Positions 1-8,532 of a stretch of 64,000 nucleotides of DNA are shown here, one piece after another. The stretch is taken from NCBI GenBank assembly GCA_944324085.1, contig CALUUX010000002.1:29293-93292 (forward strand), given 5' to 3'. The notes under the pieces are model-generated. The model saw nothing but the letters and a program-made list of their open reading frames with translations, did not search any database and was not told the origin of the DNA. How positions within the stretch are numbered: the first letter of the stretch is position 1; each line of letters opens with the position of its first letter. This DNA is from an uncultured Mailhella sp. Lineage in GTDB: Bacteria; Desulfobacterota; Desulfovibrionia; Desulfovibrionales; Desulfovibrionaceae. The position numbers and the translations under genes were made by a program.

Positions 1-267
1 CAAAAACACGGCTATCTGCCCCAGCGCGGCCACAAGAAAATTCATGGCAAAGCCCGCCCAGATGATGAAGCGCGCCCTGCGGAATCCCCAGACTTCGGCG
101 ATGCAGTCGTTGATGATATAGGAAACGGGAAAAATGATCACGGCCGCGGGAAGCGCGAGCGATCCCAGCATGAAGATCTTGGCGGCCAACAGATTGGAAA
201 TGATGAGACAGGTGCAGAAGACGATGCCGAGCAACATGAACGTTGCCGAAAAGGAATGTTGTTTCAT
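1..267 (-). CDS. queuosine precursor transporter (VUT/YhhQ family), 3' part outside window
   Basis: The gene reads leftward from an ATG at 267 and runs off the window edge, so only the first 89 codons are visible. The protein opens MKQHSFSATFMLLGIVF, then has a hydrophobic helix, an NLLAAKI stretch, a second helix and SYIINDCIAEVWGFRRAR, which is the hallmark block of the YhhQ/VUT family of queuosine-precursor (preQ0/preQ1) permeases. These inner-membrane proteins import 7-deazaguanine bases for tRNA queuosine. The assignment is independently supported by two preQ1-I aptamers directly upstream, the second ending one base before the ATG. No Shine-Dalgarno sequence lies between the aptamer and the start, so initiation must occur on sequence inside the aptamer. 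Confidence 0.88.
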   Translation of the reverse strand, partial: MKQHSFSATFMLLGIVFCTCLIISNLLAAKIFMLGSLALPAAVIIFPVSYIINDCIAEVWGFRRARFIIWAGFAMNFLVAALGQIAVFL

Positions 268-268
268 A

Positions 269-300
269 GCTTGTTTTTAACGTGGTTTTCAAGCACACGG
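269..300 (-). promoter_or_regulatory. preQ1-I riboswitch aptamer, start-proximal copy
   Basis: Read on the minus strand, stem P1 is CGTG/CACG. The loop TGCTTGAAAAC ends in the C that in this class pairs with preQ1. The A-rich tail TTAAAAACAAGC follows, and its CAAGC end can pair with GCTTG of the loop to make the P2 pseudoknot. The layout matches the compact class I preQ1 aptamer. The pseudoknot strand ends one base before the ATG at 267, so ligand binding would hide the translation start. The downstream gene is a queuosine-precursor transporter, as expected. Confidence 0.85.
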
Positions 301-301
301 C

Positions 302-333
302 GCTTGTTTTTAACGTGGTTCTCAAGCACACGG
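302..333 (-). promoter_or_regulatory. preQ1-I riboswitch aptamer, distal copy (tandem)
   Basis: This is a second aptamer 33 bases upstream of the first and identical at 31 of 32 positions; the only difference is G for A inside the loop (CTTGAGAAC against CTTGAAAAC). All parts are kept: P1 CGTG/CACG, the ligand-pairing C before CACG, the TTAAAAA tail and the CAAGC pseudoknot strand. The near identity points to a recent duplication or to selection keeping both copies. Either GCTTG could in principle pair with either CAAGC. Confidence 0.83.
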
Positions 334-730
334 CTTAGGGGAAAATTCGGGGCCTGAACGAAAAGACAATTAAACGACGTCCTCCTTTCTTAGCGGAAAA
401 GCTCAAAGAAAATCCATCACGCGCACTATGCCCCAAAGCGTCGGACAACGCAAACGCTTTCCTTCTCGTCTCAAAAGACGATGCCAAGCCTCGCCAGCGC
501 GCTATTTTTCTACAAAACAGTCATATCAAGGCGTCCGCGTCTTCGCCGTTCCGGCTTGACAGACGGTTTCTTTCATGGAAAACATGGGGGTCGTTCCATA
601 TTTTCCGATTTTGTAAACACGCGGAACTCCGAAACGCCGGACGCCGCACGGAGCGGCGCGCGTCCGGACGCCTTTTCGTCACTCATTCCGCCGTTCTTTG
701 CGACGGCCCGTGTATCCCGGAGGAGATTTC

Positions 731-1969
731 ATGAAAACCCGCATCAGCCTGCCCGTGCAGATGGCCATAGGCATGGCCCTCGGCGTGGCCGCAGGTCTCG
801 CCGCGCCGTCCGTCGGTTTTGACAGCGCATGGTTCAAACCCATAGGCCAGCTCTTCATCAACCTCATCCGCATGGTCGTGGTTCCGCTGGTGCTCACCAC
901 CATCGTCGCCGGCGCCGCCAGCGTGGGCGATCTGAGCAAGCTGGGCCGTCTCGCTTCCAAAACGCTCATCTACTATTTCTGCACCACCGCCGTGGCCGTG
1001 TTCATCGGCCTTGTGTTCGCCAACATTCTCAATCCCGGCGAAGGACTCAACCTCTCCACCGAAGGGCTCAAGGCGCAGGCCGTGCAGGCTCCCAGAATGG
1101 TGGACGTGTTCCTCGACATCGTGCCCCTCAATCCCATTGATTCCATGAGCAAGGGCAACATGTTGCAGGTCATCTTCTTCGCCATGATCTTCGGCTTCGG
1201 TCTGAGCGCGGTGGGCGAACGCGGCAAAACCGTGCTCTCCTTCTTTGAAGGATGCGCCGAGGTCATGATCAAGGTGACCAACATGGTCATGGTCTACGCG
1301 CCCTTCGGCGTGTTCGGCCTTATCGCCTTCACCGTAGCCAGCCACGGCGCGGCCGTTCTTCTGCCGCTCATCAAGGTTATCGGCGTCATGTATGTGGCGT
1401 GCGTGTGCCATGTCATCGTCTGCTACCTGCCCCTCGTGAAGGCCTGCGGTCTCAGCATATCCCTGTTCTTCAGAATGCTTGCCGCGCCCATGATCATTTC
1501 CTTCACCACATGCTCCAGCGCGGCCGCACTTTCCACCAACCTCATTCAGGTGCAGAAGCTCGGCGCGTCCAAGCCCGTGGCGTCCTTCTCCATTCCTCTC
1601 GGCAACACCATCAACATGGACGGCACCGCCGTGTACATGGGCGTGGTGGCCATTTTCGTAGCCGAACTGTATGGCATTCCCATGCCCTTCGACAAACAGT
1701 TTGAAGTCATTCTCGTGGGCGTGCTGGCCTCCATCGGCACCGTGGGCGTGCCCGGCGCCGGTCTGCTCATGAGCTCCATCGTGTTCACGCAGGTAGGCAT
1801 TCCGCTGGAAGGCATCGCCATCATCGCCGGCATCGACCGAGTGATGGACATGGCCCGCACTTCCGTCAACGTGCTCGGCGACGCCACCGGCGCCATCGTG
1901 GTCTCCCGCTGGGAAGGCGAATTCAGCCCCGAAGTGGGCGCGCGTTTCGCCGAGGAAGAAGGCGATTAA
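731..1969 (+). CDS. dicarboxylate/amino acid:cation symporter (DAACS family)
   Basis: This 412-residue integral membrane protein of the GltP/DctA/SstT superfamily takes up C4-dicarboxylates or acidic/neutral amino acids with Na+ or H+. Signature blocks are visible: the serine-rich re-entrant loop TTCSSAAALSTN around residue 265, the NTINMDGTA motif around residue 300, and the second hairpin GTVGVPGAGLL near 345. The family is normally 400-450 residues, so the gene is complete. The start at 731 is chosen because GGAGGAG at 719-725 is well placed; an in-frame start at 698 would add 11 residues without a ribosome site. The substrate cannot be read from sequence. A strong terminator follows at 1998. 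Confidence 0.93.
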   Translation: MKTRISLPVQMAIGMALGVAAGLAAPSVGFDSAWFKPIGQLFINLIRMVVVPLVLTTIVAGAASVGDLSKLGRLASKTLIYYFCTTAVAVFIGLVFANILNPGEGLNLSTEGLKAQAVQAPRMVDVFLDIVPLNPIDSMSKGNMLQVIFFAMIFGFGLSAVGERGKTVLSFFEGCAEVMIKVTNMVMVYAPFGVFGLIAFTVASHGAAVLLPLIKVIGVMYVACVCHVIVCYLPLVKACGLSISLFFRMLAAPMIISFTTCSSAAALSTNLIQVQKLGASKPVASFSIPLGNTINMDGTAVYMGVVAIFVAELYGIPMPFDKQFEVILVGVLASIGTVGVPGAGLLMSSIVFTQVGIPLEGIAIIAGIDRVMDMARTSVNVLGDATGAIVVSRWEGEFSPEVGARFAEEEGD

Positions 1970-1997
1970 ACGCCGCCTCACAACGGACGTTCTCTCT

Positions 1998-2025
1998 GGG
2001 GTCGCCGCGAGGCGGCCCCTTTTTT
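1998..2025 (+). terminator. intrinsic terminator after the symporter gene
   Basis: Stem GGGGTCGCC / GGCGGCCCC (one T-G pair) with a GCGA loop, followed by six T residues. Confidence 0.9.
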
Positions 2026-2175
2026 GCGTCCTGCGGACGGCCGCGCGGAACGAATCGTCCGCAACGTGTTACCCTCGCGGAGAGAAAGCCCGCTCCGCCG
2101 TGACTCCGATGCCGAGATTCCCTTCTTGCCATCCCGTTTTCTTGCCGGTACAACCGAAAAACGGAGGAACCTATC

Positions 2176-2943
2176 ATGATAGCCAAGGCCCGAGCCGACC
2201 AGCTCGTTTTCGATCAGGGACTCGCCGAAAGCAAGGAACAGGCCCGTCGTCTCATTATGGCGGGAAAAGTGGCGCTCGCCCCCGACGAAGATCATCCCGG
2301 AAGAACGCCGGAACTCGTGCAGAAACCCGGCCACCCCTATAAAATCACCGCACGCTTCCAACTCGTGGGCGTGGAACGCTTCGTCAGTCGCGGCGCGTAC
2401 AAGCTGCTCACCGCGCTGGAACGCTACCATATCGACGTGACGGGCTTCGTCTGTCTTGACGCGGGAGCCTCCACCGGAGGATTTACCGACTGTCTGCTTC
2501 AAAACGGCGCAAGCCGGGTCTACGCCGTGGACGTGGGCCACGCGCAGCTGCACGAACGTCTGCGGGCCGATCCCCGCGTGATCTCCCGCGAAGGCGTGAA
2601 TCTTCGCACCGCGCCCCCGGACACCGTGCCCGAACCCGTGGACATGATCGTCGCCGACGTCTCCTTCATTTCCCTGACCATGGTATTGCCCCACTGCCTG
2701 CGCTGGCTGAAGGAAGGAGGCATCGCCGTGGGACTCATCAAGCCGCAGTTTGAAGTGGGGCCGGGCCAGACCGTGAAAGGCGTGGTGCGCGATGAAGCCG
2801 TTCGGCAAGAAGCGGTGGACAGAGTGCTTGCCTTCATGGAAGGCGAAGGGCTGCAATGTTTGGGCGTGACGCCGGCCGCCATCAAGGGCCCCAAGGGCAA
2901 CCAGGAATTTCTGGCGTACTGGCGCAAAGGAAACGCGGACTGA
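2176..2943 (+). CDS. tlyA: TlyA family rRNA (cytidine-2'-O)-methyltransferase
   Basis: A 255-residue protein with an N-terminal S4 RNA-binding domain (residues 5-65, RADQLVFDQGLAESKEQARR) and an FtsJ/RrmJ-type SAM methyltransferase domain (about 70-250). The SAM motif is DAGASTGGFTD (95-105). The K-D-K-E catalytic residues of 2'-O-methyltransferases appear as K76 (RGAYK), D161 (VADVSF), K189 (LIKP) and E244 (GNQEF). Family members methylate 16S/23S rRNA cytidines; older annotations call them hemolysins. GGAGG at 2163 supports the start. It is followed after 22 bases by a glycosyltransferase on the same strand, probably one transcript. Confidence 0.93.
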   Translation: MIAKARADQLVFDQGLAESKEQARRLIMAGKVALAPDEDHPGRTPELVQKPGHPYKITARFQLVGVERFVSRGAYKLLTALERYHIDVTGFVCLDAGASTGGFTDCLLQNGASRVYAVDVGHAQLHERLRADPRVISREGVNLRTAPPDTVPEPVDMIVADVSFISLTMVLPHCLRWLKEGGIAVGLIKPQFEVGPGQTVKGVVRDEAVRQEAVDRVLAFMEGEGLQCLGVTPAAIKGPKGNQEFLAYWRKGNAD

Positions 2944-2965
2944 ACCCGCTACGGGAGAACAGGGC

Positions 2966-4045
2966 ATGATCGATCTTTCCACACTGCGTCCCGGACGAAT
3001 CCTCGTCTGCCAGCAGCGGCAGATAGGCGACGTTCTTCTCGCGACTCCGGTGTTCGAGCTGCTGAGAAAACGCTTTCCCGACGCGGAGCTTCATCTTTTC
3101 ACCGAGAAAAAATGCGAACCGCTTCTGCGCCACAACCCTTACATTGACGTCTTCCACCTCATTGACAGAAAAGACGGCTTCTTCCGGCAACTGGCCTTTT
3201 ACCGCAAGGTGGCTTCCCAAAAATTCGATCTTGTCATTGATTTGCAGCAGCTTCCGCGTTGCCGCATGATGACGCTCATGAGCGGCGCGCCCGCACGTCT
3301 TTCCTTCCCCTCGAACATTTTCTCCCGGCTGCGCTACAACTGCCTTGTCGTTCCTCAGGAAGGCTACGCCTCTCAGACCAAGGTTTCGCTGCTCGCGCCC
3401 CTGGGGATCCGCTGGAACGGGGAAGCCCCCCGCATCTTCCTGACGGAAGACGAACGCGTTCGGGCCAAGGAGCTGCTTGCGGCCTGCGGGCTGAACAAGG
3501 AACACCGCCTCATCGCCGTAGACTCCACCCATCGGCGAGCCTCCAAACGCTGGCCCGCGGAGCGATTCGCCGAACTCATGCGACGTCTCGCGCAAAAGGA
3601 CGCCTCTTTCCGCTTCCTGCTGTTGCGCGGCCCCGGAGAAGACGAAGACATACGGCGGCTGCGCGAACGTTGCCTCGCTCTCGGTCTGGCCCCGGAAACC
3701 ATGATCGCTCCGGAGCCCCTGCCTGACATCCGACTGTCGGCGGCGTGCCTGGCCGAGGCCGAACTTCTTGTGGGCAACTGTTCCTCTCCCAGACACATGG
3801 CGGTCGCTCTGGGCGTGCCTTCTCTCGTCATTCCCGGAGCGTCGGGCACGGCGTGGAAATACCCTTCGCCTCTGCACCGGGAACTGCGCCCGGTTCTGCC
3901 CTGTCAGCCCTGCTCCAAAACGGAATGCGCCGATCCGCAGTGCCTGCTTCGCGTCACGCCGGAAGACGCGCTGACCGCGGCTCTGGACCTTCTGAACCGT
4001 TCGGGAACATCTCACGCCGGCAGGGAAGACGACAACGACCGCTGA
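2966..4045 (+). CDS. glycosyltransferase family 9 (heptosyltransferase-like)
   Basis: This 359-residue GT-B fold enzyme belongs to the ADP-heptose:LPS heptosyltransferase family (GT9), acting at the inner face of the membrane in LPS core assembly. The N-terminal RQIGDVLLATPVFELL (about 18-33) is the family's opening signature. The C-terminal sugar-nucleotide region has GNCSSPRHMAVALGVPSLVIPG (about 271-292). A Cys-rich tail (CQPCSKTECADPQC) is common in delta-type members. It is close behind tlyA, with its terminator at 4124-4170. The acceptor (heptosyltransferase I, II or III type) cannot be decided here. Confidence 0.9.
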   Translation: MIDLSTLRPGRILVCQQRQIGDVLLATPVFELLRKRFPDAELHLFTEKKCEPLLRHNPYIDVFHLIDRKDGFFRQLAFYRKVASQKFDLVIDLQQLPRCRMMTLMSGAPARLSFPSNIFSRLRYNCLVVPQEGYASQTKVSLLAPLGIRWNGEAPRIFLTEDERVRAKELLAACGLNKEHRLIAVDSTHRRASKRWPAERFAELMRRLAQKDASFRFLLLRGPGEDEDIRRLRERCLALGLAPETMIAPEPLPDIRLSAACLAEAELLVGNCSSPRHMAVALGVPSLVIPGASGTAWKYPSPLHRELRPVLPCQPCSKTECADPQCLLRVTPEDALTAALDLLNRSGTSHAGREDDNDR

Positions 4046-4123
4046 CGCCGACAGACGTTCCGCGCGTCACGGCAGACGGAACGCTCCGACGTCGCGACTT
4101 TTTCACTAGCTTTTCTTCACGGA

Positions 4124-4170
4124 AAACGGGCCGGAGTTATAAATACGTCTCCGACCCGTTTGAATTTTTT
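4124..4170. terminator. bidirectional intrinsic terminator
   Basis: Stem AAACGGGCCGGAG (4124-4136) with CTCCGACCCGTTT (4149-4161), then GAATTTTTT. The A-rich left flank also makes it usable from the opposite strand, so it can end both the glycosyltransferase transcript and the leftward gene that stops at 4213. Confidence 0.88.
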
Positions 4171-4212
4171 ACTCCGCGGAGCGAAAGAGGCGCGCTTCCA
4201 ACGTCCGATTCC

Positions 4213-6273
4213 CTACGGCTGACGCTCAGCGGACGCGGCATCCGCGGACGGCGCGGCGACCGGAGGAACCGTCGACGGTTCCACGGCTTCATTCCCCCTG
4301 CCCTCAACTGTCTGAGGCAAGGAGGCGGCTGACTGGACCATCGTCGCTTGTTCCGGCTGGGGCGCGGGCGTCGCCTCCGGCGAAGGCTGCGCGGAAGAAA
4401 CCGGGCTATCGTCCGACGAAACGGACGCGGGCGCGCTCGCAGGAGAATCCATCGCGGAAGAAGACGTCTTCAAAGCCGCAGTCCCCTCGTTCTCCGCGGA
4501 CGACGCAGACGCGCGCCGTTCCGTCTCCTTCGCCGGAGCCTGCTCCGACGGGACATTCCCGGAAGCGTCCGTCGCCGCGTTTTCACCGGCGGGGACGTCG
4601 GCTGCGGGAACCGCGGCGGCGTCAACAGAATTCCCCTGCGTCTGGGGCGCGGAAACGTCGGAACGAGCGTCGGGTGCGGGAGACGACGATTTCGCGGCAG
4701 GAGAAGCGTCGCCGCCCCGGTTCAGCGAACCCGACACTTCCGGAAACGCCGAGGTCTTGCCGGAAGAAGACGCTCCCGACGACGAAGACGCGGAAGACGA
4801 CGTGGCGGGAACCGACGATCCGCCGCCATCATCCGACTTCGTAGCCTTCACATCCTGAGCGGGAGCCTCGCTCTTCCCTTCGCCCATGGACGGAGCGGCC
4901 GAAGGCGTCGCCGAGGACGAAGATTCCGCGCGCGCCGAGTCCGTGACGCTCGGAAGCGGTTCCGCGGCGACTTCCGGCGCGGAAACCGCTTCTTCGCCCT
5001 TGTTCGCGGCGGCTGCGGAAGGACTTTCCGAGGCGGCGTTTTGCAAATTTCCGTTTTCCGCCTCCCCGCCACGAAGGATGACGTCAGCCCGTTGTTCCAT
5101 CCGCTCCGCCATGCGGCGGCAGACGTCCGCCGCCGCCCGCGTGGCCTCCACGGAACTCTGACGGCGACTCAACCATTCGCCGAGGAAAAGCAGTTCCGAC
5201 GAAGAAAGAGCTTTGCCTTCGGCGTTGCGACGGATGGCGTAGGCCAGATCGTTTCTGGCGCGCTCCTGCCTTTCGGCGTACATGCCCGCCACGCGGGTGC
5301 TCTCGGCCATGCGGCGGCTTTGAATGGCGATTTCATCCCTGTCGCCGCGCTCCCTGGCCATGGTCAGCGAGGTGTAGGCCCGGGCAAACGATTCATTGGC
5401 CACGGCTTCATGCTCGGCCTCCCGGCGCACGGCTGCGGAAAGCGCGGGCAGGTCCACGGAGGCCGCGGCGTTCAGAGACACGGCAAGACGCTGAAACTTG
5501 TCAGCGTACACCCGAAACATATCCGCCACCTGTTCTTCGGAAAGAGGATGTCTTCTGCGGCCTTCGCGGGCGGCTCGTTCCATGTCTTCCATAAACGCGG
5601 GAGCGTACATGCGGTAGAGAGCCTCCAGCATGCCGGGCGTGAACACATAGTTCAGAATGCTGGAACGGCTTTTCAGAGGATCGCGCTCCACGCTGCGCAG
5701 CGTGCCGGAATTGCTGTAACGGGCGTTCACCCGCGCCAGCGTGACGGAAGTGTGCCCTTCCCGATCTTCGCGATGGGAAGGGACGTAGCTCGCGGCCAAC
5801 CACGACGCCATATCGCTCACGAATCTGGGCGTCACCACGGAATCCCGTCTCTCGTCCCCGGAAGCGGGAGGCTGATCCACCACGGGACCGGACGCGCTGT
5901 CGCCGTCGGGCGCGGCTGGACTGGTTTTGCCCATGGCCTCGTCCACTCTGGCCAGCAACTCAGCCTGCGGATCCAGCGGCGCGGGACGTTCCCCGGCGTT
6001 CAGCGGAGCCGAAATCTGAGAGCCTCCCTTCGCCTCCACGGATTTGCCGGACTTGCCGGACGTTTCCACGTCGCTTGCCGTCTCCGCCTTCCGAACGTCG
6101 TCAGACTCGTCTTCCGTCACGCCCTTGTCCACAAGATTCCGAGCCATGGTCTTTACCGATTCCAGAGAATTGCCTGCCCGTTCCGGGAAAAAGAACCACG
6201 CCCCAACTCCCAGACAGAGCAGGATAAGAACACACACGGCAACCTTGCGGGAAACACGGGAAGAGTCGGACAT
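4213..6273 (-). CDS. membrane-anchored Ser/Ala/Pro-rich protein of unknown function
   Basis: A 686-residue protein with one N-terminal membrane segment (residues 11-28, VAVCVLILLCLGVGAWFFF), then an acidic/Ser spacer. A compact region follows (about 150-420) that is helical and rich in Arg/Glu/Ala (FVSDMASWLAASYVPSH, YRMYAPAFMEDMERAAREG, MARERGDRDEIAIQSRRMAE). A 260-residue low-complexity Ser/Ala/Pro/Glu tail ends the protein. I recognise no enzyme motif. The topology suggests a short cytoplasmic start and a large periplasmic part, perhaps with an extended tail reaching through the envelope. It stands alone, divergent from the tRNA-thiolase gene. The tail's composition is why long shadow frames appear opposite to it. 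Confidence 0.75.
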   Translation of the reverse strand: MSDSSRVSRKVAVCVLILLCLGVGAWFFFPERAGNSLESVKTMARNLVDKGVTEDESDDVRKAETASDVETSGKSGKSVEAKGGSQISAPLNAGERPAPLDPQAELLARVDEAMGKTSPAAPDGDSASGPVVDQPPASGDERRDSVVTPRFVSDMASWLAASYVPSHREDREGHTSVTLARVNARYSNSGTLRSVERDPLKSRSSILNYVFTPGMLEALYRMYAPAFMEDMERAAREGRRRHPLSEEQVADMFRVYADKFQRLAVSLNAAASVDLPALSAAVRREAEHEAVANESFARAYTSLTMARERGDRDEIAIQSRRMAESTRVAGMYAERQERARNDLAYAIRRNAEGKALSSSELLFLGEWLSRRQSSVEATRAAADVCRRMAERMEQRADVILRGGEAENGNLQNAASESPSAAAANKGEEAVSAPEVAAEPLPSVTDSARAESSSSATPSAAPSMGEGKSEAPAQDVKATKSDDGGGSSVPATSSSASSSSGASSSGKTSAFPEVSGSLNRGGDASPAAKSSSPAPDARSDVSAPQTQGNSVDAAAVPAADVPAGENAATDASGNVPSEQAPAKETERRASASSAENEGTAALKTSSSAMDSPASAPASVSSDDSPVSSAQPSPEATPAPQPEQATMVQSAASLPQTVEGRGNEAVEPSTVPPVAAPSADAASAERQP

Positions 6274-6438
6274 GAGCGGAACACTCCGTCTTGTTCTGGC
6301 GACGCCTGAACAGCTGAAGATCTTACAAATTTACACTTCCCTGTTTTTAGCGTATTCCTCTACGTCTGTGAAGTGCGCGGCATGCGCGTTTTCGCAGTCA
6401 CAGCCACCAACACCGCCAGAATTTTACGAGGTCTTTCC

Positions 6439-7344
6439 ATGAAGTGCCGCCGCTGCCACGCACGCGCCGTTGTTTCCCTTCCCAGCCATAACACCGCCTT
6501 CTGCCCCGACTGCTTTTTGGACTTCTTTTCCAAGCAGGTGGACAGAGGCATTCGGGAACACGGACTGATGACCAAGAAAGACCGCGTGCTCGTGGCGCTT
6601 TCCGGCGGAAAAGATTCCCTCGCCCTCATGCTTGAACTCGGTCGGCAGGGCTATGACGTCACCGCGCTGCACATCGATCTCGGCATTCCGGAGTCCTCGC
6701 CGGCGGCCCGGGGTGTGGTGGAACGTTTCTGCCGCAAATACGATTTTCCGCTCATCGTCCGCGACATGGCCTCCGAAGGTCTGGCCATTCCAGACGTCAA
6801 AGCCGCGCTTCGTCGCCCCATCTGTTCCGCCTGCGGCAAGATCAAGCGATACTTTTTCAATCAGACCGCGCGAGAAGGCGGCTTCAACGTGCTCGCCACG
6901 GGCCACAATCTTGACGATGAAGTCGCCAGACTCACCAGCAACACCCTGCGCTGGGACAGGGCGTATCTCAGCGACCAGGGGCCCATGCTCGAAAGTTCCG
7001 ACGGATTCACTAAAAAAGTCAAACCGTTCTGGCGTCTCACGGAATTCGAAACCGCGAACTACGCCTTTCTCATGGGCATAGAAAACCATTACGCTCCCTG
7101 CCTCTACAGCGAAGGAGCCAGCTTCTCCACGCTGAAAAGTCTGTGGATAGATCTGGAAGAAAAAATGCCCGGCAGAAAAATGGATTTCTATCACGGCTTT
7201 CTGGAACGCGGCAAGCCCGCCTTCCAACAGGAAGAAGAAAAAAAGGGCGACGCCCTGACTCCCTGCTCCCGTTGCGGCTATCCCACTTCCACGGAACTGT
7301 GCGGCGTATGCCGAATCCGAGAGGTTCTCGCCCAGGAAAGATAA
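6439..7344 (+). CDS. TtcA/TtuA-like tRNA 2-thiolation enzyme
   Basis: A 301-residue PP-loop ATPase (adenylating thiolase) that puts sulfur on a tRNA base. N-terminal zinc site C3-x2-C6...C22-x2-C25; PP-loop SGGKDS at 55-60; CxxC at C129/C132 and a third cysteine at C221 (HYAPC), the set that holds the catalytic iron-sulfur cluster in TtuA/TtcA; C-terminal zinc site C276-x2-C279...C288-x2-C291. The two flanking zinc fingers favour the TtuA/Ncs6-like subgroup (2-thiouridine) over classical TtcA (2-thiocytidine C32). The start is at 6439 because the protein homology begins there; an in-frame ATG at 6373 is unlikely. It is transcribed divergently from the 4213-6273 gene. Confidence 0.85.
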   Translation: MKCRRCHARAVVSLPSHNTAFCPDCFLDFFSKQVDRGIREHGLMTKKDRVLVALSGGKDSLALMLELGRQGYDVTALHIDLGIPESSPAARGVVERFCRKYDFPLIVRDMASEGLAIPDVKAALRRPICSACGKIKRYFFNQTAREGGFNVLATGHNLDDEVARLTSNTLRWDRAYLSDQGPMLESSDGFTKKVKPFWRLTEFETANYAFLMGIENHYAPCLYSEGASFSTLKSLWIDLEEKMPGRKMDFYHGFLERGKPAFQQEEEKKGDALTPCSRCGYPTSTELCGVCRIREVLAQER

Positions 7345-7371
7345 TTTCACGCTTCGGAAAGAAAACGAAAC

Positions 7372-7399
7372 TTGTCTTTTCCGCCAAAACGTCTATTCT
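7372..7399 (+). promoter_or_regulatory. candidate sigma-70 promoter for the lipoprotein gene
   Basis: TTGTCT at 7372-7377, a 16-base spacer and TATTCT at 7394-7399. It would give a leader of about 200 bases before the gene at 7613. Judged by eye only. Confidence 0.4.
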
Positions 7400-7612
7400 C
7401 TAAGAAGTAGGACGGGATAGAGCCGTCTCCCCGGCAGTCGAACCGCGCGCGACGTCGGGTCATATCGGAAGGACAAGAACTTCCGCGCGACGACGCCGGC
7501 CGAACGCCGCTCTTTTCCGCCAAACGCGACTCGGTCGCCGTCGGTGAATTCGTCGATGTGTCGTCATGTATCGTCCAAACCGCATTTGCATAAAAACGCC
7601 AAGGAGATTTCC

Positions 7613-8287
7613 ATGAAGCTCAGGCTTCTTGCCGCCGCGGCCGTTTTCGTGCTCTCCGGCTGCGCCTATGACCCTTACGGGCCGGACGTTTCGGGAAGCA
7701 TGGCCGTAGGACCGGACGGCGTTTACGCCAGCAGCGTCACTGTCAGCACAGGCGGATACAGTTCCCCGGGCTATTACTACGGCTCCCCTGTTCTCTTTCC
7801 CGTGCTTCCGCCGCCGGTGCACGTCATCGCCCCGCACCCTCGTCCTCACGGCGTCATTCCTCCTCCCCCTCCCGGACATCGTCCGCCGCCTCCCGGCATC
7901 GCCTCGCCCGGTCACAGGCCCCCGCCTCCCGGCATAAGACCCCCAGGGACAAAGCCGCCTTCCGTGGCTCCGGGCAGACCAGGAGGTCCGAGACCCCCCA
8001 TGGTCAGACCAGGAACCCCCGGCGGAGCAAAGCCCCCCGCCATCCGTCCCGGCAAACCGGGGGGAAAAAGACCTCCCATGATGCGTCCCGGCAAACCGGG
8101 AGGTTCCAGACCTCCCGTCATGCGCCCCGCAGGGAGCAGGCCTCGTCCGAACATGGTCAGGCCCGGAGCGCGCCCCGGAGGAGGCGCAAGACCTACCATT
8201 TCACGGCCTTCCGGCGGCCCCAGACCGACGGCGAGACCTTCCGGATCCAGACCAGTCATGCCAGGCCCCGGCGGACACCGAAGATAA
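7613..8287 (+). CDS. Pro/Gly-rich lipoprotein with PGG repeats
   Basis: A 224-residue secreted lipoprotein. MKLRLLAAAAVFVLSGC is a signal peptide with lipobox LSGC (Cys17), and AAGGAG upstream sets the start at 7613. After a short Tyr/Ser/Gly segment the rest is nearly all Pro, Gly, Arg, Met and Lys in short repeats: P-rich runs with HRPPPPGI, then about seven units of the type RPGKPGG.RPPM. This collagen-like, strongly basic, disordered tail suggests binding of an anionic polymer or a surface/envelope spacer. Function is unknown. The repeats at 7980-8130 are near-identical in DNA, so copy number may vary between strains. Confidence 0.82.
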   Translation: MKLRLLAAAAVFVLSGCAYDPYGPDVSGSMAVGPDGVYASSVTVSTGGYSSPGYYYGSPVLFPVLPPPVHVIAPHPRPHGVIPPPPPGHRPPPPGIASPGHRPPPPGIRPPGTKPPSVAPGRPGGPRPPMVRPGTPGGAKPPAIRPGKPGGKRPPMMRPGKPGGSRPPVMRPAGSRPRPNMVRPGARPGGGARPTISRPSGGPRPTARPSGSRPVMPGPGGHRR

Positions 8288-8302
8288 CCCGAAAAAAAAA
8301 CA

Positions 8303-8342
8303 GTCCTCCGGAAAAAAGACGAGCTTTCCGAAGGGGCTGTCT
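8303..8342 (+). terminator. hairpin after the lipoprotein gene
   Basis: Imperfect stem of ACAGTCC-TCCGGAAA with TTTCCGA-AGG-GGCTGT. A poly-A run precedes it but there is no clear T-run after, so it may act together with the stronger terminator at 8369. Confidence 0.45.
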
Positions 8343-8368
8343 CAAGAACGCGTTGATCCAAAACAAAA

Positions 8369-8422
8369 GCAGGACGCGCCCGCCATTCTTTAAGAATGAT
8401 CCGCGCGCCCTGCTTTGCTTTT
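8369..8422. terminator. bidirectional intrinsic terminator
   Basis: Stem GCAGGACGCGC with GCGCGCCCTGC around a 23-base loop, followed by TTTGCTTTT and preceded by AAAACAAAA. It fits as terminator for both the lipoprotein gene and the leftward AbrB-like gene. Confidence 0.75.
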
Positions 8423-8532
8423 CTTCATGGGCGTTCTTTGCGCCCTTACGCCATGGTCTCCGTCCGACGCGGAGACAAAGACGGGCGTAAAACGGCCGAG
8501 GCTAACCGCCTCAACGCTTTTCCGGAAAATGC

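Larger units (their letters stand above)
268..730. other. intergenic region between divergent transporters
   Basis: This 463-base gap holds the two preQ1-I aptamers at its left end. At 637-667 there is a GC-rich hairpin (CCGGACGC paired with GCGTCCGG) followed by CTTTTC. It lies in the likely leader of the symporter gene and could be an attenuator, but the T-run is short. I see no gene and no convincing -35/-10 pair. Confidence 0.5.

Noticed and set aside
4348..6309. Arg-rich 650-codon frame on the plus strand opposite the Ser/Ala-rich membrane protein
   Set aside because: Composition is over 25 percent Arg with no motif; the minus-strand frame has a ribosome-ready start and a membrane anchor.
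8423..8532. Series of small hairpins (GTCTCCG/CGGAGAC, GAGGC/GCCTC) as a small RNA
   Set aside because: No promoter or dedicated terminator could be assigned; the region is simply downstream of a bidirectional terminator.
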